Shown here piece after piece: positions 1 to 9,556 of a DNA stretch of 64,000 nt; position 1 is the first letter of the stretch; each line of letters opens with the position of its first letter. Under the pieces are notes generated by a model. It was not told where the DNA came from. It was given only the letters and a program-made list of their open reading frames with translations, and did no database searches. The translations under genes and the position numbers were made by a program. The stretch comes from Oscillatoriales cyanobacterium (lineage in GTDB: Bacteria; Cyanobacteriota; Cyanobacteriia; CACIAM-69d): positions 1-64,000 of the forward strand of contig RDXB01000040.1 in assembly GCA_004292515.1 (NCBI GenBank), in the 5' to 3' direction.

Positions 1-1
1 G

Positions 2-106
2 ACCCAGGCCCTAGAAGCGGTGGGCCAACAAATGGCCCTCAGCAAAGAGGGCGACTCCGAAACCTGGATTCGCGAGGCGATCGCCTGGTTGAGTCGATCG
101 ACCTAA
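2..106 (+). CDS. C-terminal end of an unidentified protein (5' truncated by window edge)
   Basis: An open frame enters from the left edge and stops at TAA 104-106, leaving 34 residues (TQALEAVGQQMALS...). Codon use matches the surrounding high-GC genes and the segment holds a GCGATCGC site, so it is probably the end of a real gene. Too little is present to recognise a family. It lies 60 bp upstream of the STAND NTPase gene on the same strand. Confidence 0.5.
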   Translation, partial: TQALEAVGQQMALSKEGDSETWIREAIAWLSRST

Positions 107-166
107 AAGCACGATCGGCTGGATGCTTGGTTAAGCTAACAAACGGAACCCTGGCGCTGACCAACC

Positions 167-2920
167 ATGACCGATCGCCCTGCTGCTTTGCCTGCTGCAC
201 CCGAGGTTGAGTTTTTCCTGGCGCGGACTGAAGAGCAGCGCCGATTTCGGGAACTGTTGCGATCGCAGGTGGGCTTATCGCGCCGACGCAAATTACTCAA
301 CACGATCGGGTTAATGCGCGACGATCGCGAACCCGACCCGCACCCCAACAGCCCTTGGATCTTTTTGTTTCATGGGGAAGGGGGCATGGGCAAAAGCACC
401 CTGATCCGGCGGTTGATGGCGATCGCGGAGGGGAAACTGCGCGACAAAAATCCAGGCGATCGGGCTTGGGTCGATCGGTTCACGATCCTGAAAATTGACT
501 GGGAAACCGAGCGCACCAATCGGCCGAGCCTGCAAGGGCCACGCGACCAAATCGCAGAGTCAGCAGTATTGGATGTGTTGTTTGATCAAGCGGCCCTGAA
601 GGATCAAAGTTGCTTCAAGAACTATGAGCAGCGGCTGAAGGACTTGAAAGCGGCTAGCGAAAAAGTCAGCGACAAACTCCAAACTGAGCAACAGGGTGGC
701 AATGCCGGGGTCTCAAAAGCACTGGCCATTGCTTTCAAGGTGGGGCTGCGCTGGCTGAAATTGGACGACGTGGTGAAGGACTACGGCGACCAAATCGATG
801 CGGCCACGGAGTTTGCGCCACAGGTCACAGCCTGGGCGAAAACCAAGCTAACGCGCCAAGAGCTAGAAGTGCTTGAACGGCCCGATCAGAAGTTGGCCGA
901 TGCGTTGGGTAAGGGCTTGGCGAAGTTGGCAGCCCAAAAACCCGTGCTGATGTTTTTGGATACCTATGAGGTGGTCGATCGCCCCGAATGTGATGCGATC
1001 GTGCGGTTGGTGATGCAGGCGGCGGGCGGCCGGGTGAGCTGGGTGGTGTCGGGGCGATCAAACCTGCGGAACAGCGGCAAGCGGGGCGAGATTTATTTCA
1101 AGGGCTATGGCGATGATTTCCCCGAAGCCAAGCTCTATGCCAAGGCGCTGGATGAGTTTGGGGAGGCGGAAATTCGCGAGTATTTTGCCCGCAAAGTGCC
1201 CGATCCCCCGATCGATGATGCGGATGCCCAGGCGATTCGGGAGTTTTCCCTGGGGATTCCGTTCATGGTGGCGGAAATTGCCAGCATTTGGCGCGATCGC
1301 CCGAATTTGACCCTGAAGCAGATTTTGGCTCCGGCTCCGGCGGATGAAACCAAAACCCCGCGCGATCGGGCGATCGCGGCCATGACGGAGCGGTTTTTGG
1401 TGCATTGTTTGCGAGCGGGCGATGGGGCGGCGGCGCTAGGGCAAGACTTGGCGGCGATCTATAGCTTGGCGATGGTGCGACGGCCCGATCGCTCCCTGCT
1501 GGCGGTGATGTTGCAAACGGAGGATTTGAGTGCGGCGTTGGCGCATTTGCAAACCCGCTATTCCTTTGTGTTTGCGGATGATTGCCGACTGCACGACAAC
1601 TTGTTGAACTATTTGCAGCCCTATTTACGGATGGCGGCCCAGCGGGAACGGCCGACCGTGCAAGCCTTGAACGATCGCGCCTTGGCCCATCTGGGCGGTC
1701 GGCTGGCGGCCAAAGCCGAGGAGTTGCCGGAGTTGGCCGATCGGTTTGAGTCCGACAACGCCAAGGCCCTGTGGTTGGATGTGGCGCACCATCACTTCTG
1801 GAAGGCCCAAGATCCCGATCAGGACGAAATCGCGGCTTGGAAATTTTGGTTGGGGGCGTTTGTGGAAGGGTGGCTGGCCGATCGGGCTTTTGCCCGGGAG
1901 TTGGTGCAGGTGTTGGGTCAGTTTGAGCGATGTTTGTCGGCGGATGGTCGCCGCCGCTATCAGTGCTTTCAGGGTGACTGGGACAAACGGCGCGACTTTG
2001 ACTGCGATCAGCGGCGGGCGCTGTTGGATGAGCTAGACAAGTTGGCGCGACGGGGCTGGCTGGCCACAGACAACCCGGAGCGGGCGGCCACGCTGGAATT
2101 GGAGCGCGCTCGGTTGCTCTATGGCCAAAAGCAATACGTCACGGCACTTCAGGCCTTGGAAGCGCTCGATCGTCGCCACCCTGACCCTAGCAAGTCCCTG
2201 CGCGAAGCAATTGCTGACCTTTACGACGATCTGGCTAGTCGTTTCCTCTGGCCAGAAGGCAAAACATCAGCAGTGCCTTCTCCGGAAGGTCTCCGCGCAG
2301 CAGAACGAGCCTGCGCCCTCCAAATCGATCGCGCCTGGTATCTCTACAGACAGGCCGTTGCGCTGAATGAAGCCAAACGACATGAAGAGGCAGTTGAGAT
2401 TTACCAACGGGCGATCGAGCTTGACCCAAACTTTGTCTATACCCACAACGGATTGGGTGCTGCATATCGCGATCTGAAGCGGTATGAGGAGGCGATCGCT
2501 GCTTACCAACGGGCGATCGAGCTTGACCCAAACTTTGTCTATGCCCACAACGGATTAGGTAATGCGTATTACGATCTGAAGCGTTATGAGGAAGCGATCG
2601 CTGCTTGCCAACAGGCGATCGAGCTTGACCCAAATGAAGCTATCTATCACAACAATTTGGGTCTTGCGTATCGCGATCTGAAGCGGTATGAGGAGGCGAT
2701 CGCTGCTTACCAACGGGCGATCGAGCTTGACCCAAACTATGCCTCTCCCCACAACGGATTGGGTAATGCGTATCGTAATCTGAAGCGGTATGAGGAGGCG
2801 ATCGCTGCTTACCAACGGGCGATCGAGCTTGAACCAAATGAAGCTATCTATCACAACAATTTGGGTCTTGCGTATGGCGATCTGAAGCGGTATGAGGAGG
2901 CGATCGCCGCAAAAACTTAG
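167..2920 (+). CDS. STAND-type P-loop NTPase with C-terminal TPR array, prematurely stopped by a frameshift
   Basis: 917 codons from ATG 167. The NTPase starts almost at the N-terminus: Walker A GEGGMGKST at about residues 70-78, Walker B-like VLMFLDTYE near 259-268, then a sensor-like SWVVSGRS segment. A helical middle (about 400-720) leads into tetratricopeptide repeats from about residue 725, the last of them almost identical 34-residue units. This is the signal-transduction NTPase (NLR-like) layout; relatives in bacteria sense phage proteins and trigger cell suicide, but no separate N-terminal effector domain is visible here. The frame ends at TAG 2918-2920, just after a run of five A (2911-2915). 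The -1 frame continues open to 3288 with TPR-like sequence, so the original protein was about 1040 residues. DUF4160 and DUF2442 genes follow within 10-20 bp. Specific function unknown. Confidence 0.8.
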   Translation: MTDRPAALPAAPEVEFFLARTEEQRRFRELLRSQVGLSRRRKLLNTIGLMRDDREPDPHPNSPWIFLFHGEGGMGKSTLIRRLMAIAEGKLRDKNPGDRAWVDRFTILKIDWETERTNRPSLQGPRDQIAESAVLDVLFDQAALKDQSCFKNYEQRLKDLKAASEKVSDKLQTEQQGGNAGVSKALAIAFKVGLRWLKLDDVVKDYGDQIDAATEFAPQVTAWAKTKLTRQELEVLERPDQKLADALGKGLAKLAAQKPVLMFLDTYEVVDRPECDAIVRLVMQAAGGRVSWVVSGRSNLRNSGKRGEIYFKGYGDDFPEAKLYAKALDEFGEAEIREYFARKVPDPPIDDADAQAIREFSLGIPFMVAEIASIWRDRPNLTLKQILAPAPADETKTPRDRAIAAMTERFLVHCLRAGDGAAALGQDLAAIYSLAMVRRPDRSLLAVMLQTEDLSAALAHLQTRYSFVFADDCRLHDNLLNYLQPYLRMAAQRERPTVQALNDRALAHLGGRLAAKAEELPELADRFESDNAKALWLDVAHHHFWKAQDPDQDEIAAWKFWLGAFVEGWLADRAFARELVQVLGQFERCLSADGRRRYQCFQGDWDKRRDFDCDQRRALLDELDKLARRGWLATDNPERAATLELERARLLYGQKQYVTALQALEALDRRHPDPSKSLREAIADLYDDLASRFLWPEGKTSAVPSPEGLRAAERACALQIDRAWYLYRQAVALNEAKRHEEAVEIYQRAIELDPNFVYTHNGLGAAYRDLKRYEEAIAAYQRAIELDPNFVYAHNGLGNAYYDLKRYEEAIAACQQAIELDPNEAIYHNNLGLAYRDLKRYEEAIAAYQRAIELDPNYASPHNGLGNAYRNLKRYEEAIAAYQRAIELEPNEAIYHNNLGLAYGDLKRYEEAIAAKT
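2390..2899 (+). repeat. 102-bp tandem repeats encoding near-identical TPR units
   Basis: Five consecutive units of exactly 102 bp (unit starts 2390, 2492, 2594, 2696, 2798), each encoding one 34-residue TPR with the core AIAAYQRAIELDPN. DNA identity between units is very high and two unit types alternate (HNGLG and HNNLG versions), which points to recent unequal crossing over. A sixth unit starts at 2900 and is cut by the frameshift. Confidence 0.92.
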
Positions 2921-3288
2921 AACTTGCTGAATTACCTTTACTGAAGGCAGCTGAATTTGGCGCAAATGAATATGCACATTATTTCAACTTAGGAACATTA
3001 AGGGCTTTGCAAGAACGACTCGACGAAGCACGAGATTGGTGGCAAAACGGATTAGCCCTTTGCACGGGAGATAGCGAATACGATCGCCTTGGCTACTTAA
3101 TTTTTGAGATGGCTATCGGCGAGGGTTCCGCCCAACTAGCCACCCTAAAAACCCTCCTAATTGACAATCCTCCCACCACCAAGAATCTCGAAAGTATCCT
3201 CGAAGATTTGGATTTGCTGGCCGAATGTCCCGAGCTACCCGCCGCCGCCACCGCCCGCACCCTAATTCAATCCCACCTCACCCTATAG
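2908..3288 (+). pseudogene. Frame-shifted 3' remainder of the STAND/TPR gene
   Basis: Open in the -1 frame relative to the upstream gene, reading RKNLELAELPLLKAAEFGANEYAH... to a stop at 3286-3288. The helical content (LRALQERLDEARDWWQNGLAL) fits the end of a TPR solenoid. One additional A in the A5 tract at 2911-2915 would join both parts seamlessly as ...EEAIAAKNLELAEL.... The only internal start is TTG 3007, giving 93 residues. It is therefore best seen as the detached C-terminus of the upstream gene, not a separate gene. It stops 7 bp before the DUF4160 start. Confidence 0.75.
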
Positions 3289-3295
3289 CCTATCC

Positions 3296-3544
3296 ATGCC
3301 CGAAATTAGTCGATTTTACGGCATTACGATCAAAATCTTTTTCGGTGATCACCCACCTGCTCATTTCCACGCCATCTATGGTGAATATAACGCTCTGATT
3401 AGCATTGAAACGATCGCAGTTATCGAAGGAGATTTACCAAATCGTGCTGAAAAATTGGTGCTTGAATGGGCAGAGCTACATCAAGCCGAACTTCTCAAGA
3501 TGTGGAACAATCAAGAATTCAGAAAATTGCCCCCTCTGACCTAA
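3296..3544 (+). CDS. DUF4160 domain protein
   Basis: 82 residues filling the whole DUF4160 family, with its diagnostic opening (PEISRFYGITIKIFFGDH) and the conserved HPPAHFHAIYGEY segment, then the WAELHQAELLKMW helix. DUF4160 genes commonly sit directly before a DUF2442 gene, as here (15 bp apart), and the pair has been treated as a predicted toxin-antitoxin-like module; no biochemical activity is established. The segment is visibly AT-richer than the core genes around it, consistent with acquisition. It starts 7 bp after the broken STAND/TPR frame and may be in the same transcript. Confidence 0.85.
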   Translation: MPEISRFYGITIKIFFGDHPPAHFHAIYGEYNALISIETIAVIEGDLPNRAEKLVLEWAELHQAELLKMWNNQEFRKLPPLT

Positions 3545-3559
3545 AGAGATACAGAAATC

Positions 3560-3874
3560 ATGACTATTCCAAAAATCATCGCTGCCAAAGCCGTCAATAA
3601 TCGCACATTAATTATTCAATTTTCCAATCATGAAATCAAGCAATATGACATCACACCCCTATTAGCCAAAACCCCGTTTCAGCTCCTCAAAAATCCAGCC
3701 CTCTTTAAGAGCTTCCGCATTGAAATTGGTGGTCATGCACTGGTTTGGAATGAAGATATTGACCTAAGTGAATACGAACTCTGGCGCAACGGAACACCCT
3801 GCCCCGAGACATCCCACAGCCTTGATCTCGCATCCACCTTTGAGGATTCAGCCCTCAGCATTCCCAAACTCTGA
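3560..3874 (+). CDS. DUF2442 domain protein
   Basis: 104 residues. The DUF2442 core is visible as IIAAKAVNNRTLIIQFSNHE, KQYDITPLL and LVWNEDIDLSEYELWRNG. In this family the stretch before the last strand is usually a WPNG or VWNEDIDL motif. It follows DUF4160 by 15 bp and is AT-rich like it, so the two probably move and are expressed together. It is the first of three DUF2442-type genes in the window, each next to a STAND NTPase. The role is unknown; by analogy with predicted modules it may be the antitoxin or partner of DUF4160 (inference). Confidence 0.85.
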   Translation: MTIPKIIAAKAVNNRTLIIQFSNHEIKQYDITPLLAKTPFQLLKNPALFKSFRIEIGGHALVWNEDIDLSEYELWRNGTPCPETSHSLDLASTFEDSALSIPKL

Positions 3875-3880
3875 GCGCTC

Positions 3881-3947
3881 GGTGGTGCGTGGGAGAACCA
3901 ATCAACCGTTTCGCAACGATTCGATCGTCCTCCCACCGCACCCTACC
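3881..3947. repeat. Imperfect inverted repeat, GTGCGTGGGAG family
   Basis: Left arm GGTGGTGCGTGGGAG (3881-3895) pairs with CTCCCACCGCACC ending near 3943, separated by about 34 bp. The same arms recur in the tandem block at about 39905-40120. It sits between the convergent DUF2442 and tamB genes and could fold as a bidirectional transcription stop. Confidence 0.6.
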
Positions 3948-3961
3948 CAGCGCGATCGCCC

Positions 3962-6900
3962 CTAGAACCGCCGCTCGAATTGCACCGACAAGCGCGACTC
4001 ACCCGCAAAATCCGTCGAACCGCGAATCAGCGTGTCATCGTTGAGCCGATAGTCCAAACTTAGGCGCGTCGTGTTGTTGACCTGGGAAATAATTTGGGCC
4101 ACCGAAACTGAGAGATTGTTGTTGAGATCAATACCCGCCTCGATCGCCACCCCCAACCCCGTTTTGCGGTCTTCGCGATCGCGATCGTTGTCGCGGGCCG
4201 GCGCTGTCACCGTGGTCGGATAAATCCGCAAATCCGTCAGCCCGATCGCCCCAGCAATGTTGTTTTGAATCGTGTTTAAAAAGCCCGCCCCGGCGAAGTT
4301 GGCCAAGGCCACCGCCCCACCGCTGCGATCATCAAAGGTGTTGATCAAGCTGCCGCCAATCAGTGCAAAAATCTGCGCCTCACTGCGGGAAGGACGGCTC
4401 GTGAGCCGAATATTATCCAGCAGTTGGCTGGCCGGCCCCTGCACGGTGGCTTTGACCCGGACACTGCGGGCCGAGCTGGTTCCGGCCACCACACTTTCGC
4501 GGATTTCCGCCGGGTTTTGGCCGCCCAGTTGGTTGGTGTTGTCCGTTTGCAGCGGGTTGCGGTTCATGTCTGGCACAAAGGACACCATCTTCACATCCAA
4601 AAATGGATCGAGACCCAGCTTGGGGCGAAATTCGGCCAGTTGGGTTTGGCCCCGCTCCAGGGTGAATTGGGTGGTGAACAGGTTAACCAAACCCCGCTTC
4701 AGCCGAATCGTGCCTGAGGGGCGCGGATCTTCGAGAGTGCCATTCAGTTCTAGTCCGCCCTCGGCCAGGAAGTTGAGCACGGGTAGTTTCATGATTTGCA
4801 GCCCCCGACCCAAGCCCACTTTCAGGTTTTGGAAGCGGGGCACAAATCCGCCGCCCGCACTGCTATTGGTGGGAGCGGCGGCCATCATGGCGGCCGGGTC
4901 TGTGGGCAAAATCACCGTGCCATCGACCAAGGCCAAGTCACCCCCGACGATCGGCTTGAGGGCAGTGCCGGTGATGCTGATTTGGCCATTCACGCCGCCT
5001 TGGTAGAGGTCGCGCAGGTTGAGCCGGAGTCGATCGAGCGCCACATTCAAGGGCGACTCGTTGGGGCCGATCGCCTGGGGATCGACGATCGGCAGTAATC
5101 CAGCGATCCGAATTTGTCCCTGGCCAAAGGAACCACCAATGCCCTCCACCACCAGTCGATCGCCCGTGAAGTTGACCCGGCCGGTGATGGCGGTGACAGG
5201 TTCCGGCAGGCCCTGCAAGCCGATCGAGGCCTGGTCAAACACTGCTTCCCCGGTGACGGTGGGTTGGCTGACCGTGCCGCCCGCGCTCAGTTGCACCCGC
5301 CCCCGGCCGCCCAGCCAGCGAAACTGGGGCACGAGCAAGCTGGCCAGGCTGAGTTCGTTGTCTTCGAGGGTGGTGCTAAAGCGCAGGTTGTTGTTGTCTG
5401 GCTCCACTTTGGCGAAGGGGAGCTTTTGGGGGATGCTGCCGCTGATGGCGATCGGGTCTTTGTCTTGGCTGCCTTGGACGGCGATCGCGCTGCTGAAGTT
5501 GAGGCGGGCTTGGGCGTAGCTGAAGTTGCTGGTGGCGGTTTCGATCGGGGTGTTGTTCAGCTTGCCGTCATTCAGTTGCAGTTGCCCCACGGCTCGCGGA
5601 TCATCGATCGTCCCGGCCAGGGCCGCAGTCAGGTTCACCCGGCCGCTAAGGCGGGGAATCGCGGTTGGGACATAGAGATCGCGAATTTGGGGGATGGTTT
5701 CCAGGGCTTCTGCCGGGAAGTTCACCAATTGAAATTGCCCGGACTGGGTGGAGCCGAGCTTGCCCGCAAAGGACAGCAGCGTATCGCCGCGCCGAAATTC
5801 TAAGGGGGCCAGGGTCAGGATGTTGTCTTTGAAGTCGCCGCGAATGTCCACGCGATCGGCATTCAGGGCCACTTGCAGGGCGCTACAGGCCTCTTCGGGC
5901 AGCCAGTTCCAATCTTGTCCGGTGAGGCTGAAGTTGGCCTGGAGGCCGGTGCGCGCCGTGCCACTAAAGTTCAGCTCGGCTCCGAACCCGCCCTGGATGC
6001 GATCGAGGTTGGCGATCGGGGTCAGCCGACAGCGCTGATTCACCGATTGGTTAATCAGGGCCTTGATTTCCGACAGTTTCCGCAACTGCTGTTCCACGGG
6101 CAGGGCCGCCACCTCCACCGGCAAGGGTTGCACGGCGCTGGCTGGGTCGTAGGTGGGCGGGCGCAGGGTCTTGGCCCATTGGGCGGCGGACTCAAAATCC
6201 GTCAGTTGCAAGGCGCGCACCAGGGTGGCGAGCTGGCCGTTGCGGGCTTGCACTTGGCCGCCAAAACGCGGATCGGCGGCGTTCACAAACTCCGCTGAAA
6301 CCAGATATTCGCTGTTTCCTTGGGTCAGTTTGCCATTGGTCAGGGCGGCCCGGTTGTTGGCATAGCCCAGCAAGGCCGTGAACCGATCGCCCAGGGCCAC
6401 GCCCAATCCGGGCCGATCGACCGTCAAGCTGCCGTTGGCCGTCAGTCGATCAAGATTCAGCCGCAGCTTGGCCGCCACCGTCCCCAGGGGTGCGCCGGCC
6501 TGCTGGACGATCGCTTGGGGCCAACGAAGGCGATCGAGCCGGAAATTGCTCAACTCGGCGATCAAATCGCGACCCTGGCGGCGGCCGGTGGCGGTGGCCC
6601 CTTGCCAACGCAGATCAAAAGACTGGGGCATGAACTGGCGATCGAGTCGCACTGCTAGTCGATCGTCTTCGCCTTTCAGATCGATCACGATTCCCCGGCT
6701 CAAGGAAGCATCCACCGGCCCGGCCATCAGCAGATCAAAATCCACCCCGGCGGCATCCAGCCCCACCAGGTTGCTGGTGCCGATCGCCCGTAAATCCGTG
6801 AGCGGGCCAACGAGGCTGCCGGTGAAGTTGGCTCGCCCGGCCAGCAAGGGGCGATCGCGGAAGGCATCGCGCACCGCTGGCGGGATCAGGTTGGGCAGCA

Positions 6901-9235
6901 ATCCGGGCAGGGGTTCTAGATTGACGTTTTGCACCGCCACCCGCAAATCGACATTGCGGATCGAAGGAGCGCTGGCCAATTGGGGTGGAATCGTGGGGAC
7001 GATCGAGCCGCTGGCCCGTAGGCCCGGCCCCGTGGCCCGATCGAGCCGCACCACTTGCCCATCCCAGCGGGCCGCAAAGTCGATCGGCAATTGTTGGTTT
7101 AGATAGCTGGCCTGGGCGGCCGTGAGTAAGCTGGAGCGATCGCCCGGCCGCAGTTGCCCCGTGACGCTCGCGGCGATCGAGGCGGGATTGCGGGCCAGCA
7201 AGCCAGCCACCGTGCCTTGGGCCGAGACTTGGCTGCTGAGTTGGCCCGTGGCCTGGGGAGCCAGCCGCGCCAACTGGATGCCGGCCAGTTGGCTTTGTAG
7301 TTGCCAGCGATCGCCGCTGGCCTGGGCGGCCCAATCAACCTGGCCGCCGACCAAGTTGGTCAAATTACCGGCCGCTTTCAGGTTCAGGGCCTGCAAGGGG
7401 CGATCGAGCGTGCCCTGGGCCTCGGCCGCCGCGCTCAAGGCTCCCGACAGTTGGGGGATCAGACGACCCACCTGCAAGTCGTTAATGGTGGCCGAGCCAG
7501 ACCAGGCCCGATCGCGCAGTTGGGCCGCGAGGGCCACCCGGCCGCCCAGCAGTTGGGTGGTGGCGGTGGTGTCCAGGCGGGCCAGGTTGCCAGTCGATCG
7601 CCCCGTGACTGATACGGCTCCCGGATCGGTCGGCAGGGTCACGCCATAGGCCCGGGCGATCGGCTCGATCGGCACCCCTTGCACCGACCAATCGGCCGCC
7701 AAGCGATCGATGCCCAGCTTGTCCAAAGCACCAGCGGCCAACAGTTGGGCCGAGCCAGCCGCCGCGATCGTGCCGCCGGCCGCCGGTTCAACTCGCAGGC
7801 GATCGAGCCGGGCCGCCAGGGGAAAGGCCCGCACCAGCCGCGCTTGCCAATTTTCAAAACTGCGCAGGGAGGAGGTTTTGGGCGGTTCTGTGCCCGCGCT
7901 GCGCGCCGAAAAATCCCCCTGAACCCGGTTGAAGGCCAAGCGATCGACCCGCAACCCATCCACCGAGGCAAAGGAACCCGTAATTTCGGGGCGATCGAGC
8001 GTCCCTTTCAGGCGGGCATTCACTTCCACGGGCCCAACGATCGGCACCGGCAAAGACTGACCGCCAGTGGCCGCAATATCCGCCGGCCGCAACTCCTCCG
8101 CCCGCAAGGTCAGGTCATAGTTAACTTCCAGGGTCGTTTGCAGCGGGTTTTGCAGGTTCAGCACCGTACCCGAAAAGTCCGCCGGCCCATTGGCGATCGC
8201 CTCCAGCAACCCATAGCGGCCCTGGGCTTCATCCAGCGTCACCACAGGGCCCCGCAGCCGCAGCCGCCCATCGCTAAGGGTCATCGGTTGCGGCACTAAT
8301 GGGCTAGTCACCCGCCAATCCTTGAGTTGCAGCGTCCCTTGCAAATCGGGAATACCCACCCCCAGCCGATAGCGCCCATCGGCCACACCATCCAGCCGCC
8401 CCCGCTCGATCATCATCGGCGCGGGCATCGCCTGGGCCAAGCCGGTCACATCAAAGTTTTGCAGGCGCGATCGCACCGCCAATTCCTGGCTAGGAATCAA
8501 AAATTCCCCTTTCAAATCAAACTGGCCGGGGCGCGCTTGGCCCACCTGGCCCACCAGATCAAACCGGGTCAATTCCGGCTGGCCCTTGCGCCACCGATCG
8601 AGATCCAAAGACCCAGAAGCCACAATTTTGACAGGCAGCACCGGGGTCGATCGCTGGGGTCGATTCACCAGGGCCGGCGCAGGCACGAGGGTAACTTGGG
8701 CGTTTTTAAATTCAAAGCGGGTCGGGCGAATTTCAAAGGGCGGCTTGGGCCCCGACTTGATCCGCACCTCAAACAAGCTGCTGTCGTTGGCCTGTTCAAT
8801 GTAGACCGATGGTTCGCTGAAGGCGATCGAAATGGGAATCACCCGATCGCCTAGCAGGTTGGGCAACTGGGCGATCGACCATAGATCAAACTTGGCTTCC
8901 ACGGCTCCGGCCTTGGCTCCATCCGGGTCTTGGGCCGTGGGCAGCAAGGCCGATTCGCCAAAGGTCAGCCCCCCCAGGGAAATTCCCGTCAGCGGCCCCA
9001 CCTGCACCGGGCGCATTAGAGTGTCGCTGAGGGTGGCTGACAAAAAATCTGAAAAGCGATATTGCAACCAATACCAACCGAAGCCTGCACCACCACCCAC
9101 CAGGGCGATCGACCCAAAAATCGCGGTGCGGCCAAGCCAGCGCCACAGGTTGCGCCGTCGCGATCGCCCGGCCACAGGGGCAGGATTGGGCAAATCGTCG
9201 GGTTCACGATCGGGCAAATTCCCTGGCGATTGCAT
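3962..9235 (-). CDS. tamB: TamB-like translocation and assembly module protein (DUF490)
   Basis: 1757 residues. One N-terminal membrane helix (about 35-57, AIFGSIALVGGGAGFGWYW) is followed by a very long, beta-rich body of repeated AsmA/TamB-type strands with LxG-DRP patterns (RPLQALNLKAAGNL, RPEITGSFASVDGL). The C-terminal 350 residues match the DUF490/TamB domain and end ...LSVQFERRF, the usual beta-barrel-like finish. TamB-type proteins form a groove across the periplasm thought to carry lipid or assist outer-membrane protein assembly; cyanobacterial versions are typically 1500-2000 residues, as here. The gene stands alone on this strand; its promoter must lie in 9236-9556, next to an 84-bp repeat element. 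Very rich in CGATCG sites. Confidence 0.88.
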   Translation of the reverse strand: MQSPGNLPDREPDDLPNPAPVAGRSRRRNLWRWLGRTAIFGSIALVGGGAGFGWYWLQYRFSDFLSATLSDTLMRPVQVGPLTGISLGGLTFGESALLPTAQDPDGAKAGAVEAKFDLWSIAQLPNLLGDRVIPISIAFSEPSVYIEQANDSSLFEVRIKSGPKPPFEIRPTRFEFKNAQVTLVPAPALVNRPQRSTPVLPVKIVASGSLDLDRWRKGQPELTRFDLVGQVGQARPGQFDLKGEFLIPSQELAVRSRLQNFDVTGLAQAMPAPMMIERGRLDGVADGRYRLGVGIPDLQGTLQLKDWRVTSPLVPQPMTLSDGRLRLRGPVVTLDEAQGRYGLLEAIANGPADFSGTVLNLQNPLQTTLEVNYDLTLRAEELRPADIAATGGQSLPVPIVGPVEVNARLKGTLDRPEITGSFASVDGLRVDRLAFNRVQGDFSARSAGTEPPKTSSLRSFENWQARLVRAFPLAARLDRLRVEPAAGGTIAAAGSAQLLAAGALDKLGIDRLAADWSVQGVPIEPIARAYGVTLPTDPGAVSVTGRSTGNLARLDTTATTQLLGGRVALAAQLRDRAWSGSATINDLQVGRLIPQLSGALSAAAEAQGTLDRPLQALNLKAAGNLTNLVGGQVDWAAQASGDRWQLQSQLAGIQLARLAPQATGQLSSQVSAQGTVAGLLARNPASIAASVTGQLRPGDRSSLLTAAQASYLNQQLPIDFAARWDGQVVRLDRATGPGLRASGSIVPTIPPQLASAPSIRNVDLRVAVQNVNLEPLPGLLPNLIPPAVRDAFRDRPLLAGRANFTGSLVGPLTDLRAIGTSNLVGLDAAGVDFDLLMAGPVDASLSRGIVIDLKGEDDRLAVRLDRQFMPQSFDLRWQGATATGRRQGRDLIAELSNFRLDRLRWPQAIVQQAGAPLGTVAAKLRLNLDRLTANGSLTVDRPGLGVALGDRFTALLGYANNRAALTNGKLTQGNSEYLVSAEFVNAADPRFGGQVQARNGQLATLVRALQLTDFESAAQWAKTLRPPTYDPASAVQPLPVEVAALPVEQQLRKLSEIKALINQSVNQRCRLTPIANLDRIQGGFGAELNFSGTARTGLQANFSLTGQDWNWLPEEACSALQVALNADRVDIRGDFKDNILTLAPLEFRRGDTLLSFAGKLGSTQSGQFQLVNFPAEALETIPQIRDLYVPTAIPRLSGRVNLTAALAGTIDDPRAVGQLQLNDGKLNNTPIETATSNFSYAQARLNFSSAIAVQGSQDKDPIAISGSIPQKLPFAKVEPDNNNLRFSTTLEDNELSLASLLVPQFRWLGGRGRVQLSAGGTVSQPTVTGEAVFDQASIGLQGLPEPVTAITGRVNFTGDRLVVEGIGGSFGQGQIRIAGLLPIVDPQAIGPNESPLNVALDRLRLNLRDLYQGGVNGQISITGTALKPIVGGDLALVDGTVILPTDPAAMMAAAPTNSSAGGGFVPRFQNLKVGLGRGLQIMKLPVLNFLAEGGLELNGTLEDPRPSGTIRLKRGLVNLFTTQFTLERGQTQLAEFRPKLGLDPFLDVKMVSFVPDMNRNPLQTDNTNQLGGQNPAEIRESVVAGTSSARSVRVKATVQGPASQLLDNIRLTSRPSRSEAQIFALIGGSLINTFDDRSGGAVALANFAGAGFLNTIQNNIAGAIGLTDLRIYPTTVTAPARDNDRDREDRKTGLGVAIEAGIDLNNNLSVSVAQIISQVNNTTRLSLDYRLNDDTLIRGSTDFAGESRLSVQFERRF

Positions 9236-9428
9236 AGCGGCTAACTGACCTGACGCGACTCCTCACCCCGCGCGCCTTCGAGGGCGATCAACGGCGATCG
9301 ACCGGTCGAGCCGCGCGATTGTGCTTATCATAGACGACCCCTTTCGATCGCCCCTGTGCAGCGGGCAAGTTCTCAACTGGATCAGGCTCAGAACTGGCTC
9401 AACCCAATCAATTAATGCAGTCATTCCA

Positions 9429-9512
9429 GTAGGTTGGGTTGATCCACGCGGAACCCAACGCGATCCGCACAAGCCTTGCTGGTGTTGGGTTTCTTGCCTC
9501 AACCCAACCTAC
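9429..9512. repeat. 84-bp inverted-repeat element (GTAGGTTGGGTTGA family), full copy
   Basis: Starts GTAGGTTGGGTTGA and ends CAACCCAACCTAC, perfect complementary termini, with internal GAACCCAACGCGATC and TGTTGGGTTTC. The same 84-bp length recurs at 37333-37416 and 59409-59492. No coding capacity; looks like a non-autonomous MITE. It lies in the 320-bp gap upstream of tamB; nothing else was recognised in that gap. Confidence 0.85.
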
Positions 9513-9556
9513 GAGATGGGGTGAGGTTCGCTCATTGCAGCCCGCAACCCGAGCAT

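Noticed and set aside
2900-2920. Programmed -1 ribosomal frameshift at the A-run of STAND1
   Set aside because: A AAA AAC is present but in the wrong phase (codons are GCA AAA ACT), no downstream stem is obvious, and five A is short for transcriptional slippage. A simple deletion is more likely.
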